Positions 1 through 12,351 of a DNA stretch of 64,000 nucleotides are shown piece by piece. Made by a program: the position numbers and the translations under genes. The notes under the pieces are model-generated. The model did not search any database and was not told the DNA's origin. It saw only the letters and a list, made by a program, of their open reading frames with translations. This DNA comes from Chrysogorgia sp. JL179-B06. Lineage: Eukaryota > Cnidaria > Anthozoa > Scleralcyonacea > Chrysogorgiidae. Every line of letters starts with the position of its first letter. Position 1 is the stretch's first letter. The DNA lies in NCBI GenBank assembly GCA_035772405.1, contig JAYKKM010000310.1:1635501-1699500 (forward strand), in the 5' to 3' direction.

Positions 1-60
1 TGGGTCATGGGTTGGGCCACAAGTTGGGCCGCGGGTTGGGCGACAGGTTGGGCTACGTGT
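1..60. repeat. Tandem 12-bp TTGGGC repeat at window edge
   Basis: About five degenerate 12-bp units built on ttgggc(c/g/t)(a/g)c fill the first 58 bases. The array is probably cut by the window edge. The unit resembles the ttgggccaccaa subterminal motif near 5.85-5.9 kb, but the similarity is too short to claim a relation. Confidence 0.6.
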
Positions 61-648
61 ACACCTTCCTGTAAAATGAACCAAAACAAACTCATTAAAT
101 TATTTTATTTTGATATTTTTGAGGCCCACACCAATAACGGTAGGACAAGTTATTACTGTAAACACCAAATTCAGTGACTTTTCATATTAAAATTTATGAG
201 AACATTTTAGTCACCATTAGTACACGTGTTGAGAAAGTTTGACTTAGTAGCCATATTTTGACACGCAAAGTGTTTTAGTAAACTTCTGAGATTAGTTTAC
301 ATATAATGTTTAATATTTCTACTTAATAATATTGATCCTGGATTTGAGTATACAGTAATGGGATTTATCCTTGAATTGAACCCCAAAAATTTCACTTTGC
401 TCAGTTTAATATGATCACCAGAGACAATTTGAATGATGGGCAGTGGCTGGTGCACATTGATCACAATATTAAATTGACACGTGAGATTATTATAAATAAT
501 TACACATGTGTGGTTATCAAATTTATTAGTGGCAGAAACATCAATAAAATATTAGATTTTTTCAAATACAGTATAATATTAAAATACGTTTTGCAGAAAA
601 AGCACAACAGGTTTGTTAATATTTAAGAACAATGTATGAAAATGTTAC

Positions 649-1400
649 CTGATACGTAAGCAGCGTCTGCGGTGACAATAACTGATGACTAGGGCGAATA
701 TACACCGGTTTATTCTTATACAAACGTTGAAGAATAGTACCATCAATACCATTCTGCCCAGGTGCCAAGGATGGTTTCACTAATGTCGTATGCATTGACG
801 TTAGCAACTCTATATGTCAACCCCAACTTCAGGAATTTTACCCTCAAATGCCATCAATATTCTCGTTTCCACTTGTGTGTCGTTTTGGCCTTTTGTAAAC
901 TTGCACCCCGTGATTATATGGCCATTTTCCATCAAGGCAAGCCGAGTTCCCTGTCGTGGCACGACTGTGTCATTAGGGCCGCTAAGAAGTATTAAGTCGC
1001 GCATGAAAGGTTTGTTCTCGACAGTAGAACTACTTCTTTGTCCGCGACGACGGGATGAAGGACGCTGAGCAGGACGTTGCCCCAGAAAGTGGTGTCTTAT
1101 GCCAAAGGCTCTTTCCATTGGGAAAGGAAGACGACTGCTATTGCCATTGGAATTCTCATTGACACGAACCGATGAAACAGTGTTTGTTCCTCTGCCTCTA
1201 TTGCGGCCTCCAGTAAAGACCCGACTCACTTCGGACTCTATTTCGCTGGTTGCCCGTGGTGAAATCGCTTGTGATAGTTCGTCTAGTCTGCTATAAAGTT
1301 CATCGACGATGCTAGTATTCTGATCAGACTCCATTCCCGCCATTATACTGTACCACCAAATTAGCATTTCCTCCGCGGTGAGCCACGAGGTGGCACGCAT
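649..1400 (-). CDS. Partial two-exon host gene of unknown function
   Basis: Minus-strand coding region. The first exon runs from about 1400 (or the later start MAGMESDQ) down to 842, and the second is 779-649. Between them is a 62-bp intron (780-841) with donor GTAAAA, branch-like GCTAAC and acceptor TTAG; the frame is restored across it. The second exon ends in a good donor (CAG then GTAACA), so further exons lie towards the window edge or are missing. The protein is Ser/Arg-rich (GGRNRGRG, SSRRRGQRSSS) and then has an ordered part (LLSGPNDTVVPRQGTRLALM). The ordered part reminds me of the region upstream of the HECT domain in G2/M-phase E3 ligase-like proteins, but that is from memory and weak. 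No HECT domain is visible here. Confidence 0.5.
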
Positions 1401-1423
1401 GTCACTTGACCGACAAAACAGTC

Positions 1424-1715
1424 GAAACTCTCGACTATCGCTTTCTTTTCTCGACTATCGCTTACCGCAATTCTCGACTATCGCTTACCGCAATTTTCGA
1501 CTATCGCTTACCGCAATTTTCGACTATCGTTTACTGCAATTCTCGACTATCGCTTGCTTTTCTCGACTATAGCTTACCGCAATTCTCGACTATCGCTTGC
1601 TTTTCTCGACTATCGTTTACCCGTTCTGAACTATCGCTTGCTTTTCTGGACAGTCTCTTACCTGTTCTCAACTATCGCTTGCTGTTCTCGACCATCGTTT
1701 ACCATTCTCGATACA
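1424..1715. repeat. CGACTATCGCTT minisatellite
   Basis: About a dozen degenerate units of roughly 23-26 bp with the core ctcgactatcgcttaccgca. The 3' units diverge (cgttctgaactatcgcttgc). The array sits immediately upstream of the minus-strand gene at 649-1400. Long open frames across it are caused by the repeat and are not genes. Confidence 0.85.
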
Positions 1716-2284
1716 CTTTTGTCCAGTTTGGCTTTCCATAAGCTTCTTCAATACCAAACTAGCTTTGCAGTAGTCTGCATCAACGTCTGGCCGCTTGGCC
1801 GTCACTTAGCTACGAAAACTGAGCCAAAAGACCCACTGCCAATCGAACCACCAGGCTGCGAAACTATGTCATCCCACTTGTACACCACAAATTATTTTTC
1901 CAAATCAACGTCATTCTTGCAATTTGCTGCGATTTGCACGCTTTTTAATGAAGGGAATGCCATTTCACATAACAAAGTCGGCAAAAAAACACAGAAACTA
2001 GTGATTTTTGGGGGGTTTTCCCGCCAATAATAACTTAAAGTAAACTCTGAAAATGACTGCCACTGAGGTTGTCTAAACGTCAGTCACCAACAATAGTCTT
2101 TCTCAACTACAACAACCTGGATGATCAACTTTACGCATCTAATAATAACTTACCCGCAATCATTTTCTAACTCAACATCGAGCTGTGAATGTCTATGCTT
2201 CAAGAGGATTTTATATTAAACTAAACGTGGAAGAATGCAATGCATAAAGTACAGTAATAAGGTATGCAATACTTGATTTAGCCT

Positions 2285-3600
2285 ATATATAGTGAGTACC
2301 ATTACTGCTGGTAAGGATGTAAAAAAGTACAGATTATAGCTGTATTTATACTGCAAGTCTATAGGACTAACCAGGACCAACCTGGCTGGATGCCACCTAA
2401 TTGGGCATGGCTTACATTTTTCTGACTTTAATAGTCTAAACATGCACCACACTGGTTATAACAATCAGTATATGCTCATCTGATGGCATGCTGGTCTGGC
2501 CAATGGCTTAGTGTGTTTGTGTAAACACATTTGTCCTGTATTAGGCCTTAGACAATGCCAGTCCTAGACTTGCGATGTATATATATTTACACAGCTTTTG
2601 TAGGATATAATACTGTATATAGATACTGTATAATTGGGTAGGTTAACACTCACTGATTGTGTCAGGGGAACACATTAGGGATAAACAACTGCTATAATCT
2701 CACTGACAACAAGCAGCTGAAGGGGATTTCATCTTGAATTAATGATATATTGGTGAAATAATTAGATTAAGCAATGTTCTTTTTTGCATATTATGGACTT
2801 TTGTCATTTCATCTTTTTGAAATGTGTTACCTGCAGTACTTGAATACCATTGAAATTACCGGTACATGTATGCATAATTATATAATATAATAAGATTATA
2901 TATTAATAAAAGCAACAGAAGTCTTCTAACAGAATAAAAGGTTTATCGAGCTTATCAATATATAGTCAGACAATGCACTCATTGCAAAACTCAAAAATTA
3001 GCTGATATAGAGTATACTGGTGTCTGGTAGGACTAAGGATGTAAACAATTACAGATCGACTTTAGCTGTGTTTTGCAAGTCAACCTGGCCAGCCACGACC
3101 TGGGCCTGGCTTACATTTTATTGACTTTAATAGTGTAAACATACACCATACTGGCTATATAACAATCAGCATTTACGCTCATCTGATATTATGGCATATG
3201 CCCTTCTGGCCAATGGCTTAGTGGGTCTGTTTAAATTCACCTTTGTCTTGGATAGTAGGCTTGGACAGTGCCAGTCCTAGGCTTTCAGTGTATATTTTTA
3301 CACAACTTTTGAAGGATAAATACTGTATATGTATAATTGCAGGTAGGTAATTAACACTCACTGTGTCAGGGGAACATGTTAGGGATAAACAAGTGGTTTC
3401 ACTTGGTGAAATAATTAGATTAAGCAATATCGTTCTTTGTTGTATATTATGGACTTTTGTCATTTCATTTTTTGAAATTGTGTTACCGGTACTTGAATAC
3501 CATTGAAATACTGGTACATGTATGTGCATAGTTATATAATATTAATAAAAGTTAAGAAACAGAAGTTTTCTAAAAGAATAAAAGGTTTGTCAGGCTTATC
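2285..3600. repeat. Diverged direct duplication of a ~0.7-kb noncoding unit
   Basis: Two copies in the same orientation, about 2285-2960 and 3025-3600. Shared blocks in the same order include ggatgtaaa, aatggcttagtg, tgccagtcctag, tcaggggaaca, ggtgaaataattagatta, tatggacttttgtcattt, a ttgaataccattgaaat block and agaataaaaggttt. Copies differ by many substitutions and small indels. No coding content is seen; it is probably an old repeat. Confidence 0.7.
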
Positions 3601-3639
3601 AATTTGGTTTAGGATACATTTAGGTGTTGAATCTTTTGG

Positions 3640-3785
3640 TATCTGCTTATACTAACAATTAGACAATAAGAAACATGCAGATTACATTATTACAGTACGG
3701 TACATGTATATGCTTATACTGACAATTAGGCAATAAGGAACATGCAGATTACATTATTACAGTAGGGTACATGTATGTACAAGGT
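3640..3785. repeat. Two-copy 68-bp tandem repeat
   Basis: The unit tgcttatactgacaattagg with caataaggaacatgcagatt and attacattattacagt occurs twice in a row with few differences. It lies directly after the larger 0.7-kb duplication. No gene is seen here. Confidence 0.7.
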
Positions 3786-3894
3786 TATGCAGTCTCGTGA
3801 ATACAATTGTACTTTGAGTAAAATTATGAGTATGCCACTGTTACTGCAAACATGCATGTTGAAATTTATTATTAAAACCATAACTGGCATAATT

Positions 3895-4000
3895 AACTTT
3901 AATTATGTAATATATAATTAATAAAATTATTATTTAAATTAATAATTATTAAAATTAATTATTAGTTTCAATAATCATTAATTTCAATAATCAAGAGTTA
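3895..4000. other. Extremely AT-rich self-complementary tract
   Basis: About 100 bp made almost only of taatt/aatta words with several short palindromes (aattaataattattaaaatt and similar). It could form cruciforms, but it may simply be low-complexity sequence. No gene or known element is recognised. Confidence 0.5.
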
Positions 4001-4055
4001 CACAATTGGTTTCTAACCCTTCCTGCGAGACAATTGTGTCGGCAGACTTTCCCAC

Positions 4056-4460
4056 TTGGGTTCTGTTCAGTACACTACCCACAAATTGCACCCAAAAAAT
4101 AAGCAGTTTGAAAATATGTTCAGTTTGGCAATATCAAAGCCTCAAACAGTAGTGGGCGAGGGGTTGTTGCGTACACGTATTTCTAGTATATATATATATA
4201 ATATTGTAGTTACAATCGCTGCAGAAATTGTTAGGACACGACTGTGCTGTACGAAGAATTCTACCCCCGCCCCCCTCTTACATTTGTTGGTCTATCAGCC
4301 GCAGTTAGGCTCTGAAGCGTGCCCACAACATGGTTCTTCAATGTTCTCTCGAACACAACAACATGAACAGGGATTTTTGAAGAAGTATCCCAACTAATTT
4401 CTGCCACGATTGTAGGAAACCCTGCTACCCTGTCAAAATAAAGTTTTCTATCTATCTATT
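4056..4460 (+). repeat. Possible 3' end of a non-LTR retrotransposon
   Basis: The stretch ends in aataaagttttc followed by (tcta)n at about 4438-4461. That layout is typical of 3' tails of L2/CR1-like elements. The preceding 340-bp open frame has no domain I recognise. Identification rests on the tail alone. Confidence 0.3.
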
Positions 4461-4461
4461 C

Positions 4462-5258
4462 AGTTGTGTATAATATTTTGGCCGCCATTGTGGCTCATAC
4501 TCGCTGTCAACAACCGACATTATATCGAGAAATATCACCGCTCTGCGTGTAAAATTCATATCAAAATGTTCCTGTACAGTAGTTTTCCTGTAAATTGCAG
4601 CAGAAATTTAGACGTTTAAATTTTTTTTGCCCCCGCGCATCCCCCCTAAGTCGGTATATTTATCCCCCTAAAACTCATTAGCAATTCAAAACATTTACAC
4701 CCCCTGACCAGTCCATGTTTTACCAGTCCAGTCCATGTTTTTCCAGTCCATGTTTTACAACATGCCCTCCATTTATACACAACACGTACACATATATATA
4801 ATCAGCAAGCAAAGTCACCAGTTTTGTGGGTTCAATAGCCATGCATAAATATTTCACCATTATGCAATATAATATTTTTTCATACTATAGATATTTGTCA
4901 GTAGATATTGACAATTATTATGCTGCTACACATAAATATTTATGTCGTATTTATTTTCAATGCCATATATATTTTTATGTATGACATAATTATTTATACT
5001 GCTACATATAAATATTTGACAAAATTATTTACTTTCTTGCTACATATATACACTTCATATATTGGACAGTAGACGTATATATATTTGTCACACAATATTT
5101 TCACGTTTGGCACCTCATCCGTTTTGTATATAACCATTGTACCATTGTATGTCAATTGTTCACACTGGAGATTAACTTTTATATACTTATTTTAAACAGT
5201 TTGTGATTAGCAGTAGAACCACTTGTGGAATTGGTAATAAACCGTTATATTGATTTAT
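4462..5258. other. Noncoding AT-rich spacer with short repeats
   Basis: No gene is seen. It contains three imperfect copies of cagtccatgtttt(a/t)cca (about 4710-4757) and several catataaatattt-type words at 4840-5060. Confidence 0.5.
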
Positions 5259-5420
5259 TATACCCTTACAAATAATCGTCCAATCAAACGTCTGCATTAG
5301 CTTCATGTGCCAGTCCAATATTTTGCATTATTATACCCTCACATATAATCCACCAATCAACTGTCTCTATTAGCATCACGTGGCAGCCCAATATTTTACG
5401 ATGTAGGGCAGCTACATATT
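5259..5420. repeat. Two-copy ~70-bp tandem repeat
   Basis: Units at about 5257-5328 and 5329-5400 share ttattataccct(t/c)aca, ccaatcaa, tgt/gtct, attagc and cagtccaatatttt/cagcccaatatttt. The adjoining text gatgtagggcagctacatattgggcagcaa recurs in altered form at about 11,867-11,897, on the other side of the 6.1-kb transposon. Confidence 0.65.
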
Positions 5421-5640
5421 GGGCAGCAACCTTTGGACTGTTTACGCAGGCTGTTCACGTGCAAAGCAACGTCACTAACGTGTCTTTTATCTAAATCGAA
5501 ATTTCATTGGTTGAAGTACTTTCTCAACGTGATGTGTTTTTCCGAAATTCCGAGTCTTTTTATTATTCTTTTTGACGACCAGCTTACGTGCGAAGAAACA
5601 TCTTTGTGTTAAGTTATTTTGTTCGATATAATAAAACACC

Positions 5641-5777
5641 TATTGGATTCATATTCGCCCAATATTACAAAATATTTAAGTCTCTACTTGCAATATTAGG
5701 CTCGACCTTCGGTCTCACCCAATATTGAATTCTCGACTTAAATATTTTGTAATATTGGGCTCAGAGGAATCCAATAA
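5641..5777. repeat. Foldback (inverted) repeat next to the 6.1-kb transposon
   Basis: Arms 5643-5680 and 5737-5773 pair through cccaatattacaaaatattt and its complement, plus tggattc/gaatcca at the outer ends. The loop contains ctcgaccttcggtctcaccc. The loop and part of an arm recur at 15,475-15,512, and the outer word aataaaacacctattg recurs at 11,955, so this is a dispersed foldback family. The 6.1-kb transposon begins immediately after the right arm. Confidence 0.75.
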
Positions 5778-6167
5778 GGGACCGGTCATAAAGTAACTGC
5801 TAGGGTGGGTCGGAGTGATTTGGGATGGGCCATGGAAAATTTTTGGGCAGTTTCGATGGGCCACCAATTTTTTTGTATGTCCATGGTTGGGCCACCAAAC
5901 AAAAACCAATGTCTACTTCAAAAAATAAAGATATTAATAAAAGCAAACAAAACTATGCAAATTATCAAATGGGATATTAAATAGATGTATTATGCAGTGT
6001 ATAATGAGCAGAAATAATGTATATTTGTTTAACATTGCTGATAGGATGGACTCTTCCCGCACTTCAGGTCGACCCATAGTGAGGTTTTATATACAACAAA
6101 AATTGGCTTTTAAGACACATTCTCCCTAACTGAATGGACATATACTTTCATATTTACAAATCTAATG

Positions 6168-7724
6168 TTAATTTTGTTCAATTATCATCTGATTCTGATG
6201 AAAGCGAGGAGTTCCATGGCTTGATGGTAGAGGTGCAAACATGCTGAGGATAGAAGGCTGCTTTTTATTTTCCTTAGTCTTTTCTTTTCTTTGATGATTT
6301 GCTTGTGAGATTAATTCCTGTTTGTGTGTTAGTGCATCTAACATACCTTGTGCTACAGGCAAAGCATCATCATCAAACCACTTATTCTCAATTAAGTGGC
6401 TTAAAGCTTTCAGATGATACCTTAGGCTAAGATCTTTCTTTGGGCATACATCAGCTTTCACAATTTTGGTGTTCTGGGATTTAATATCATCAAATACAAC
6501 TTTCCCATCTGTAATTATTTTGAGAACTTCACTGACCTTTGCATGTAAGCGGTTCTCTCTTCTGTTTTTCGCTTATTTTCTTGCCATCGCTTACGCTTTC
6601 TTTTGCTCTCAGCGACTTCATCATTAACAAGTGAAAGTTTTCTTTTTAGGGTGCCAATATTGGTGATTATCTTTGTTTGGCACTCCTCTAATTTGCATTT
6701 CATGGCTTCTGAGTCAGCCATTCTATCATCGTAAAATTTCAATTCATGAGCTTTCCACGACTTCACATTATTTTCTTTGTTAAATAAAGTTGACCGTTGT
6801 TTCATAATGATGTCAATATATGTTGAAATGTTGGAAACAGCTGAATCGATGATGTCCTTAGCTGCATCTGCTTTGGCACCATCACCTGCTTGAATTGATC
6901 CTAATTCATCAGTTGAGAATCTCTGAATATTCTGAGAATTGCCATCCTTGCTGCCTTCACCCAGTAAATTATTCACTCTTTCTTTCCACTCGTTAACAAT
7001 CCGTTGGATTTTCCATCGAGTATGACGCTGCTCGAGCACTTCATTTTAAAATTGTATTGGCGGGATTAAATCATAGATAGCTTCATACAGTTCAATCAGT
7101 ACAGCATTATTAAATTCTAACTGAGGTGTCAATGGATTTGGGATCCATAGATCCTTGGCTGTTGCTGGCCCTATATTTAAAAGAACAAACGGAACGTTGG
7201 ATTTACATATAAACTAGTATTTAAATATTATTTATCAAGTTCGATTGTGTATTAAAAATACACGAGATAGTCGAATTTATAAATAGCGCCCTTCTTGACA
7301 TTCTTCTTGCCTTTCAATTTCAATATAATTATTATATACAACCACTGTACAAGAGAAATTAAACAAGGATGTGTGAAATTAAACAAGAATGCATGAAATT
7401 TATAAAAATATAAAACTCACATGCAGACATATCAGTGGAAATTTTGTCTTTCACTGAGTGGACAATAGTATCAAAGTGGCTTGGCTCTCCATGCTTCGAC
7501 TTGGAATTCAAAATTTGCAAGGCAGCAACAAATCGTTTTCTATGGCCTGGCTTATGAACAAGGCCAACTTCTGCAATCACAACAGTCAGATCTTCGGCGG
7601 ACATCTCGAGAAGCTGTGGCAGATCATCATAACCAAGATTCGAAAACGAATCATAATATTGTGCCAGGTTATTTCTCTCCAGAAAATTCTTAATTTCCTC
7701 TGTTGCCTCTATTTCTTTTGGCAT
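6168..7724 (-). pseudogene. SAM-domain and coiled-coil protein of the 6.1-kb transposon
   Basis: First exon 7724-7421 begins MPKEIEATEE and encodes a sterile alpha motif fold (FLERNNLAQYYDSFSNLGYD, then LPQLLEMSAEDLTVV, then GHRKRFVAAL). It ends at a strong donor GTGAGT (7415-7420). The next exon seems to start near 7170 after AAATATAG and continues in frame as a Lys/Glu/Arg-rich coiled coil (ERVNNLLGEGSK, then KRKRKRWQENKRKTEE). The frame is interrupted by a TAA at about 7046 and by a one-base shift near 6560, beyond which coding resumes to 6168 (LKALSHLIENKWF, SMFAPLPSS). SAM domains mediate protein-protein contact, so this could be an accessory transposition protein. That role is inference. 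Confidence 0.6.
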
Positions 7725-7923
7725 AATATTTATAGAACGATCACAAGACTCGCTTTGGGCGCTAGAAGGTATTGCAGAAGGAATACCGCTGATATTGGCA
7801 ACGCGGGCGCTGAATTGGGCTTCGCCCGCGTTGCAAGCTCCAGAGGTTTTCTTAATTTATCACATGACCCTCTAGCGGCTCCATAATTTCCATAATACGT
7901 TTATACATGAATCATGAATAAAC

Positions 7924-10900
7924 ATGACTACTACGACAATATTAAATATAAACAAAGTGCGCACTGCTATTAGAAGAGATTCCCGACTGACAAAAAACGT
8001 CGTAGGTTCTCTTCAAACTTGTAAGTTGGATGAGAATGAGGATTTACTGACGAAAAATATCAATGCCATAGATGAACATGCAGAGTCGCCCAAGATCATG
8101 ACGCATAGAAATAACCTAAGAGGACTGCGTGCCGTATTACAGCAACTGCTTTGCATCACAAGCGCTGGAAACAGAAGTGTACGATTCTCTTACATTCAAT
8201 TTCACGAAGCATTTGCTTTATTTTTGTCTTTTCACCCTGGTCTTACCGCAGAAAGTCTTAAAGATACAAATCGCCAAAAGGTTTTTAAGGAGTTACTCTG
8301 CCACCCAAAGCACGGACTATCTGTTTATGTTATCAGCAGCAAATACATATTACTGAGATCATCTGATGTGGATCTAGAACTGTTTATTGAAGACATCGTG
8401 TCCTCTAATGATAACAGTGAAGTCGAAGAGGGTCGAATACTCATTTCACGCGATTTGCTACAAGATATGTTGAATAGCATGGATTCCGCATGGGATAAAA
8501 AAGTTTTGAAGGTGGCATTGGGTGGCACTCGTAGTAGGAATCAGTTACAAGAACTTGGGATTGGTTCTCGTATACAGCAGTATACCCAATCTGTATTGGA
8601 AACCATACAAGAAAAAAAGACAGCTGAAAATGATGCACGTAAGCTCGTTGTTGGAAATCTTGAACGGAAAGCAGCAAACATTGGCAAACGCATACAGAAA
8701 GAAAAATTTAAGTTGGCTCAAAAATGCCATAAGTGGAATGAGGTACAGTTGCATGAACTGCAAGAGATTATTGATGATTTAACAGAACAATATACAAGTG
8801 TCCACAAACTGCTTGACAACAAGTCTGGCAGCAAAAATCTTAATCATATGGTAAAACGAAAGCATCGTAAACTTGTCATGGAGAAACGGATTGGTATGAG
8901 AAAGTCAGGAACAGGCAGACCTCGTGCAATGGATGAAACTGATGAAAACTATGTTTTAGAGTGCATTGAAAACAAAGCCACAGCCCATGGACGTCGACAT
9001 GACAGTGTTATGTATTTGAATCATCGAGTCAAAAAGAAGGATTTCTTAAGACTAACCAACACCAGTAGAATTTCACGTGGCCTGAAGCCTATTAAATCTG
9101 CTACAACTGTATTTAATCGAGCCCGTCCAAGAAATCGCAGATCACTGCAAGCAAAAAAACACCTTGGACTGGGATTGTTTTGTTCTAAGAAGCCACCAAA
9201 ACTAGAAGATAATGAGAACATTCTCACACATCACTAACGTGCCTTCAAGAAAGCAATACTAATGGCACGATGTGGTGAAGATGATGAAGAGAAGATGAAG
9301 CACAATCTATTCATATCAAGAGATGATAAAGCTTATATATGTCCTGGAACTGGCACTGGTATGCAGAGTGCTCGAAATGTGAAGATTGTTCAACCATCGG
9401 ATCCTTCAAAGCAAAGGGTATTGCCAAAGTATGATTTTCCAGAGCGCCTGGTAAATGCCATTCCAGGTGTAAACCGGATCATGCATTATGAAATTATTAA
9501 AGAGTTGGGTTCAAAAGATCAACTAAAGATGGCAGATACTGAAGTTGTAGTATTCAATAGGCCAAAGAATTTTGTTGGGAGTAATGGTTCTGTGTGGGCT
9601 TCAGAATACATGAGACTACGCTATGAAGAGCCAGTACTTTTTGTTGTAGATGAAAGTGAACTCAAATCATCCACATCATCGCTTACAAAGCTTGTTGATC
9701 AGTTAAAGTTGTATTGCCTCATGTCTAACAAGTCTGATGTTTTGAACATATCACCAAACCTCAGTTGTGCTCATCGTCAATATGAAATCCTTAGAGCTAC
9801 AAGTCTTGTTTGTATACTGACATCTTTCCAAGATGCTTTTGAAGAAGAGCGTAATAACTATTTGGATGTAGACATGAACACTCTTGCTGAACTGGTTAAT
9901 TCATCCACAGAATTGTTGGGGAAATTGCAGTCTGATTGTCATCATTCTGTTATTTGGGATGCCATGGAAGCCCTTCTCAAATCATGCAGGCAAAATGTGA
10001 CAAATCTAGCTAAATGTCTACCTGAATTCAAGTCTAGAATTCACGAGTTCACTGATGCTGGTCCAGGTGTAGGCATAACAAATCATGATGTGAAAGTTCG
10101 TTGTGCTGAAATCATTCTACTGACTGGCATTGATTATTATATCAGACATCATTTGGCCAATGGTGATAGCAGCCAAAATGAGGTTGAACGCTGTCAGAGT
10201 TACGTTGGTGATGCCATATGTGATGGTGGAGCTTTGATTTGGGAATACAAATCATCATATGAGGGACTAACAGAAGAACAAATTTCTGCCATGAGTTTTG
10301 ATGAACTGGAGAAAAGCGAACATGATAGAATGAAATACAATGCTTTTAAGGTATGTGAGGAACTTACTTACCGAATTGATGGGGCAACTGCTCCTGGAGG
10401 ATTCATGAAAGCCTATACATCGCAAGATTCAGATGATTTGTTTTTTAACAATCACGATCATTTGAAAGCCTTCTTATCTACCACAGATATAAAGGTAGAT
10501 AAAAAACAATGCCCTGGTTGGAATTATTTTACTATGCTGAAACATTTCTTTGACCAGCATGTTGAAGTTGGAGAAAAATACATGGAGTATGTCAAATGTA
10601 CTTGTGAGCATTGTGAAATTTGTGCTACAAATACCTGGGTTGGACCTGCTTGTTATAAGGTGCCAAAACCTTACCCAGATTACACCAGTGATGGATTTCA
10701 CTATTTGGATGTTAATAGTACCCCAACTGAAGTTGATGGTGAAGCTAGGGCAATTGATGATTTCCAGCCCAGAAAACAAGCAGCTGACCAAATGAAAGAA
10801 AAAAAGCTAGAAAGTGAGGAACAGGTGGACACATTTTCAAAAACGTTTATTGTTGAGAAAACGAAATTGAGAAAATATATTGAACACCTAACTTATTTGG

Positions 10901-11430
10901 AGATTAAAAGAAAGAAAAGAGCAGAGAACAGAAAACAATTGTCAGAGCAAGAACAGCAGAAAACATTTTTAGAATATAATTGGTTGGAATTATTTGAGAA
11001 AGGTTTGTTGTCAAAACTCAAAGTAAATGTTCTGGACAAATACTTATCTAATTATAAACTGCAGGGCCAATTGAAATTAAAGAAAGCAGAGAAAGTACGT
11101 GTAATTCAGAGACATATTGCTACAACACATGTGGAGCTAGATGCAGGTATTGAAGATCAACCATTGATAGATATGGATCAAGATGAACTAGATACAGATC
11201 AACCATGTGACACAGAATCAGAAACTAACTCTGAGCTTGACTCTGGGGATAGTGCAAATGACATAGTTTTAACAGATACTTATCTTTCTCATTCATCATC
11301 TGGTAGTGAAGAACATGAAACACTAGCAAATGATGCTTTTGAAGCCAATACTTTGTTTACAACAACAAGAAGTGGTCGAATCACAACAAATACAACCAGC
11401 TGGAGAGCAGTTCAGTATCGTAATTGGTGA
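7924..11430 (+). pseudogene. Giant transposon protein split by one in-frame TAA
   Basis: Two open stretches (7924-9237 and 9262-11430) share one frame. They are separated only by TAA at 9235-9237, after which coding-like sequence continues at once (RAFKKAILMARCG). Together they would be about 1,170 residues. The first part is basic and helical (LERKAANIGKRIQKEKFK, KKDFLRLTNTSRISRG). The second has an acidic patch, a Cys/His cluster (CTCEHCEICATN near residue 450 of that part), a coiled coil and an acidic Ser-rich C-terminus. I see no clear DDE/D triad. This is the likely transposase or main protein of the 6.1-kb element by position. A CAA-to-TAA change could explain the stop. Confidence 0.65.
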
Positions 11431-11856
11431 TGAATGAGTGTTGATCGAGCTTGGTGGAATTATGTATATTCATACAGTGCTGGTGTATATTTACAATTTT
11501 ACCTGTAAGTTTTTTTATTATAAAAGTGTATTTTCCCAACTACAGGTATAATATAAACTAAAATATATGTATGTAAATTAATTTATGTATGACTTGTATG
11601 TACAAATACAATTGTGAAAATTCCACCATACATTGCCATTCGTTGGTTGTAGTATTCAACAGTTACCTTCAATAAAGTGTATGGCAAATGTCAAGGCGGC
11701 TGGAAAAGATTGGGTGGGTGGGTCATGAAATAAATTTGGTAAGATTAGATGGGCTTTGAAATTTTTATTGACATCCTAAGATGGATCACCAAAATTATTG
11801 GCAAAATTTGTGATTTACCTCCAGCCCACCCTAGCAGTTACTTTATGACCGGTCCC

Positions 11857-12135
11857 TAAGTAATAATGTAGGACAGCTACATATTAGACAGCAATCTATG
11901 ACACGTTGCACAAGGTATTAACTTGTCAAACTAGCAGGATTGTTTGTTCAGTTTAATAAAACACCTATTGAATACATCTGTGCAGGATATTGAAAATAGT
12001 TTAGTTTCAAATTTCAATATTAGGCTCACGCCGGGTCAGCAACCTCGAAAATCCCGCCATGTGCGTCTGCGCTATTACGCAAAATGTTCAGCGGTTACTC
12101 AATAAATAATACAAAATGGCGTCGGAAAAATAGTG
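11857..12135. other. Host flank with foldback-family words
   Basis: The text resembles the sequence left of the 6.1-kb transposon: gatgtaggacagctacatatt-like and aataaaacacctattgaa. The transposon therefore probably landed inside, or between, copies of that repeat. No gene is seen. Confidence 0.4.
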
Positions 12136-12242
12136 CTAGAATGTAGAACAAGTCGTCAAAGCTGTTTGTATAGAGGAAAATGAAACAGTTACCACTGAAG
12201 AACAACCTACATAATTCAGTGATGTTTTAAAAGAGTCGTTCG

Positions 12243-12351
12243 CTTTGTTTGAAAGCTTTAGGGAGTGAGAAGATGTGGCGAAATTCAAGCGTGAAGCTTC
12301 ACGCTTGAATTTCGCCACATCTTCTCACTCCAGCTAAAGCTTTCAAACAAA
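12243..12351. repeat. Near-perfect 109-bp palindrome
   Basis: The centre is at 12296/12297 (gtgaag/cttcac). Arms of about 53 bp match base for base except for a 2-nt difference near ctttaggga/cagctaaag. Such an intact inverted repeat without a loop is unusual and could extrude as a cruciform. It overlaps the 3' part of the decayed transposon gene. Confidence 0.9.

Larger units (their letters stand above)
5778..11856. mobile_element. 6.1-kb DNA transposon, superfamily uncertain
   Basis: Both ends carry a terminal inverted repeat of about 32 bp starting gggaccggtcataaagtaac. The flanks show TAA on both sides (5775-5777 and 11857-11859), a 3-bp target duplication. Subterminal gatgggcca-type words repeat inside each end. 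The element carries two divergently arranged genes, a SAM-domain/coiled-coil gene on the minus strand and a very long gene on the plus strand, about 200 bp apart. A TAA duplication with GGG-starting ends recalls PIF/Harbinger, but neither protein looks like a Harbinger transposase or its Myb-like partner. Both genes contain lesions, so this copy is probably inactive. Confidence 0.85.

Noticed and set aside
1408..2030. Long open frames across 1,378-2,030
   Set aside because: They are produced by the CGACTATCGCTT minisatellite, have repetitive low-information translations (RLSLTAIFDYRL type) and occur in several frames at once.
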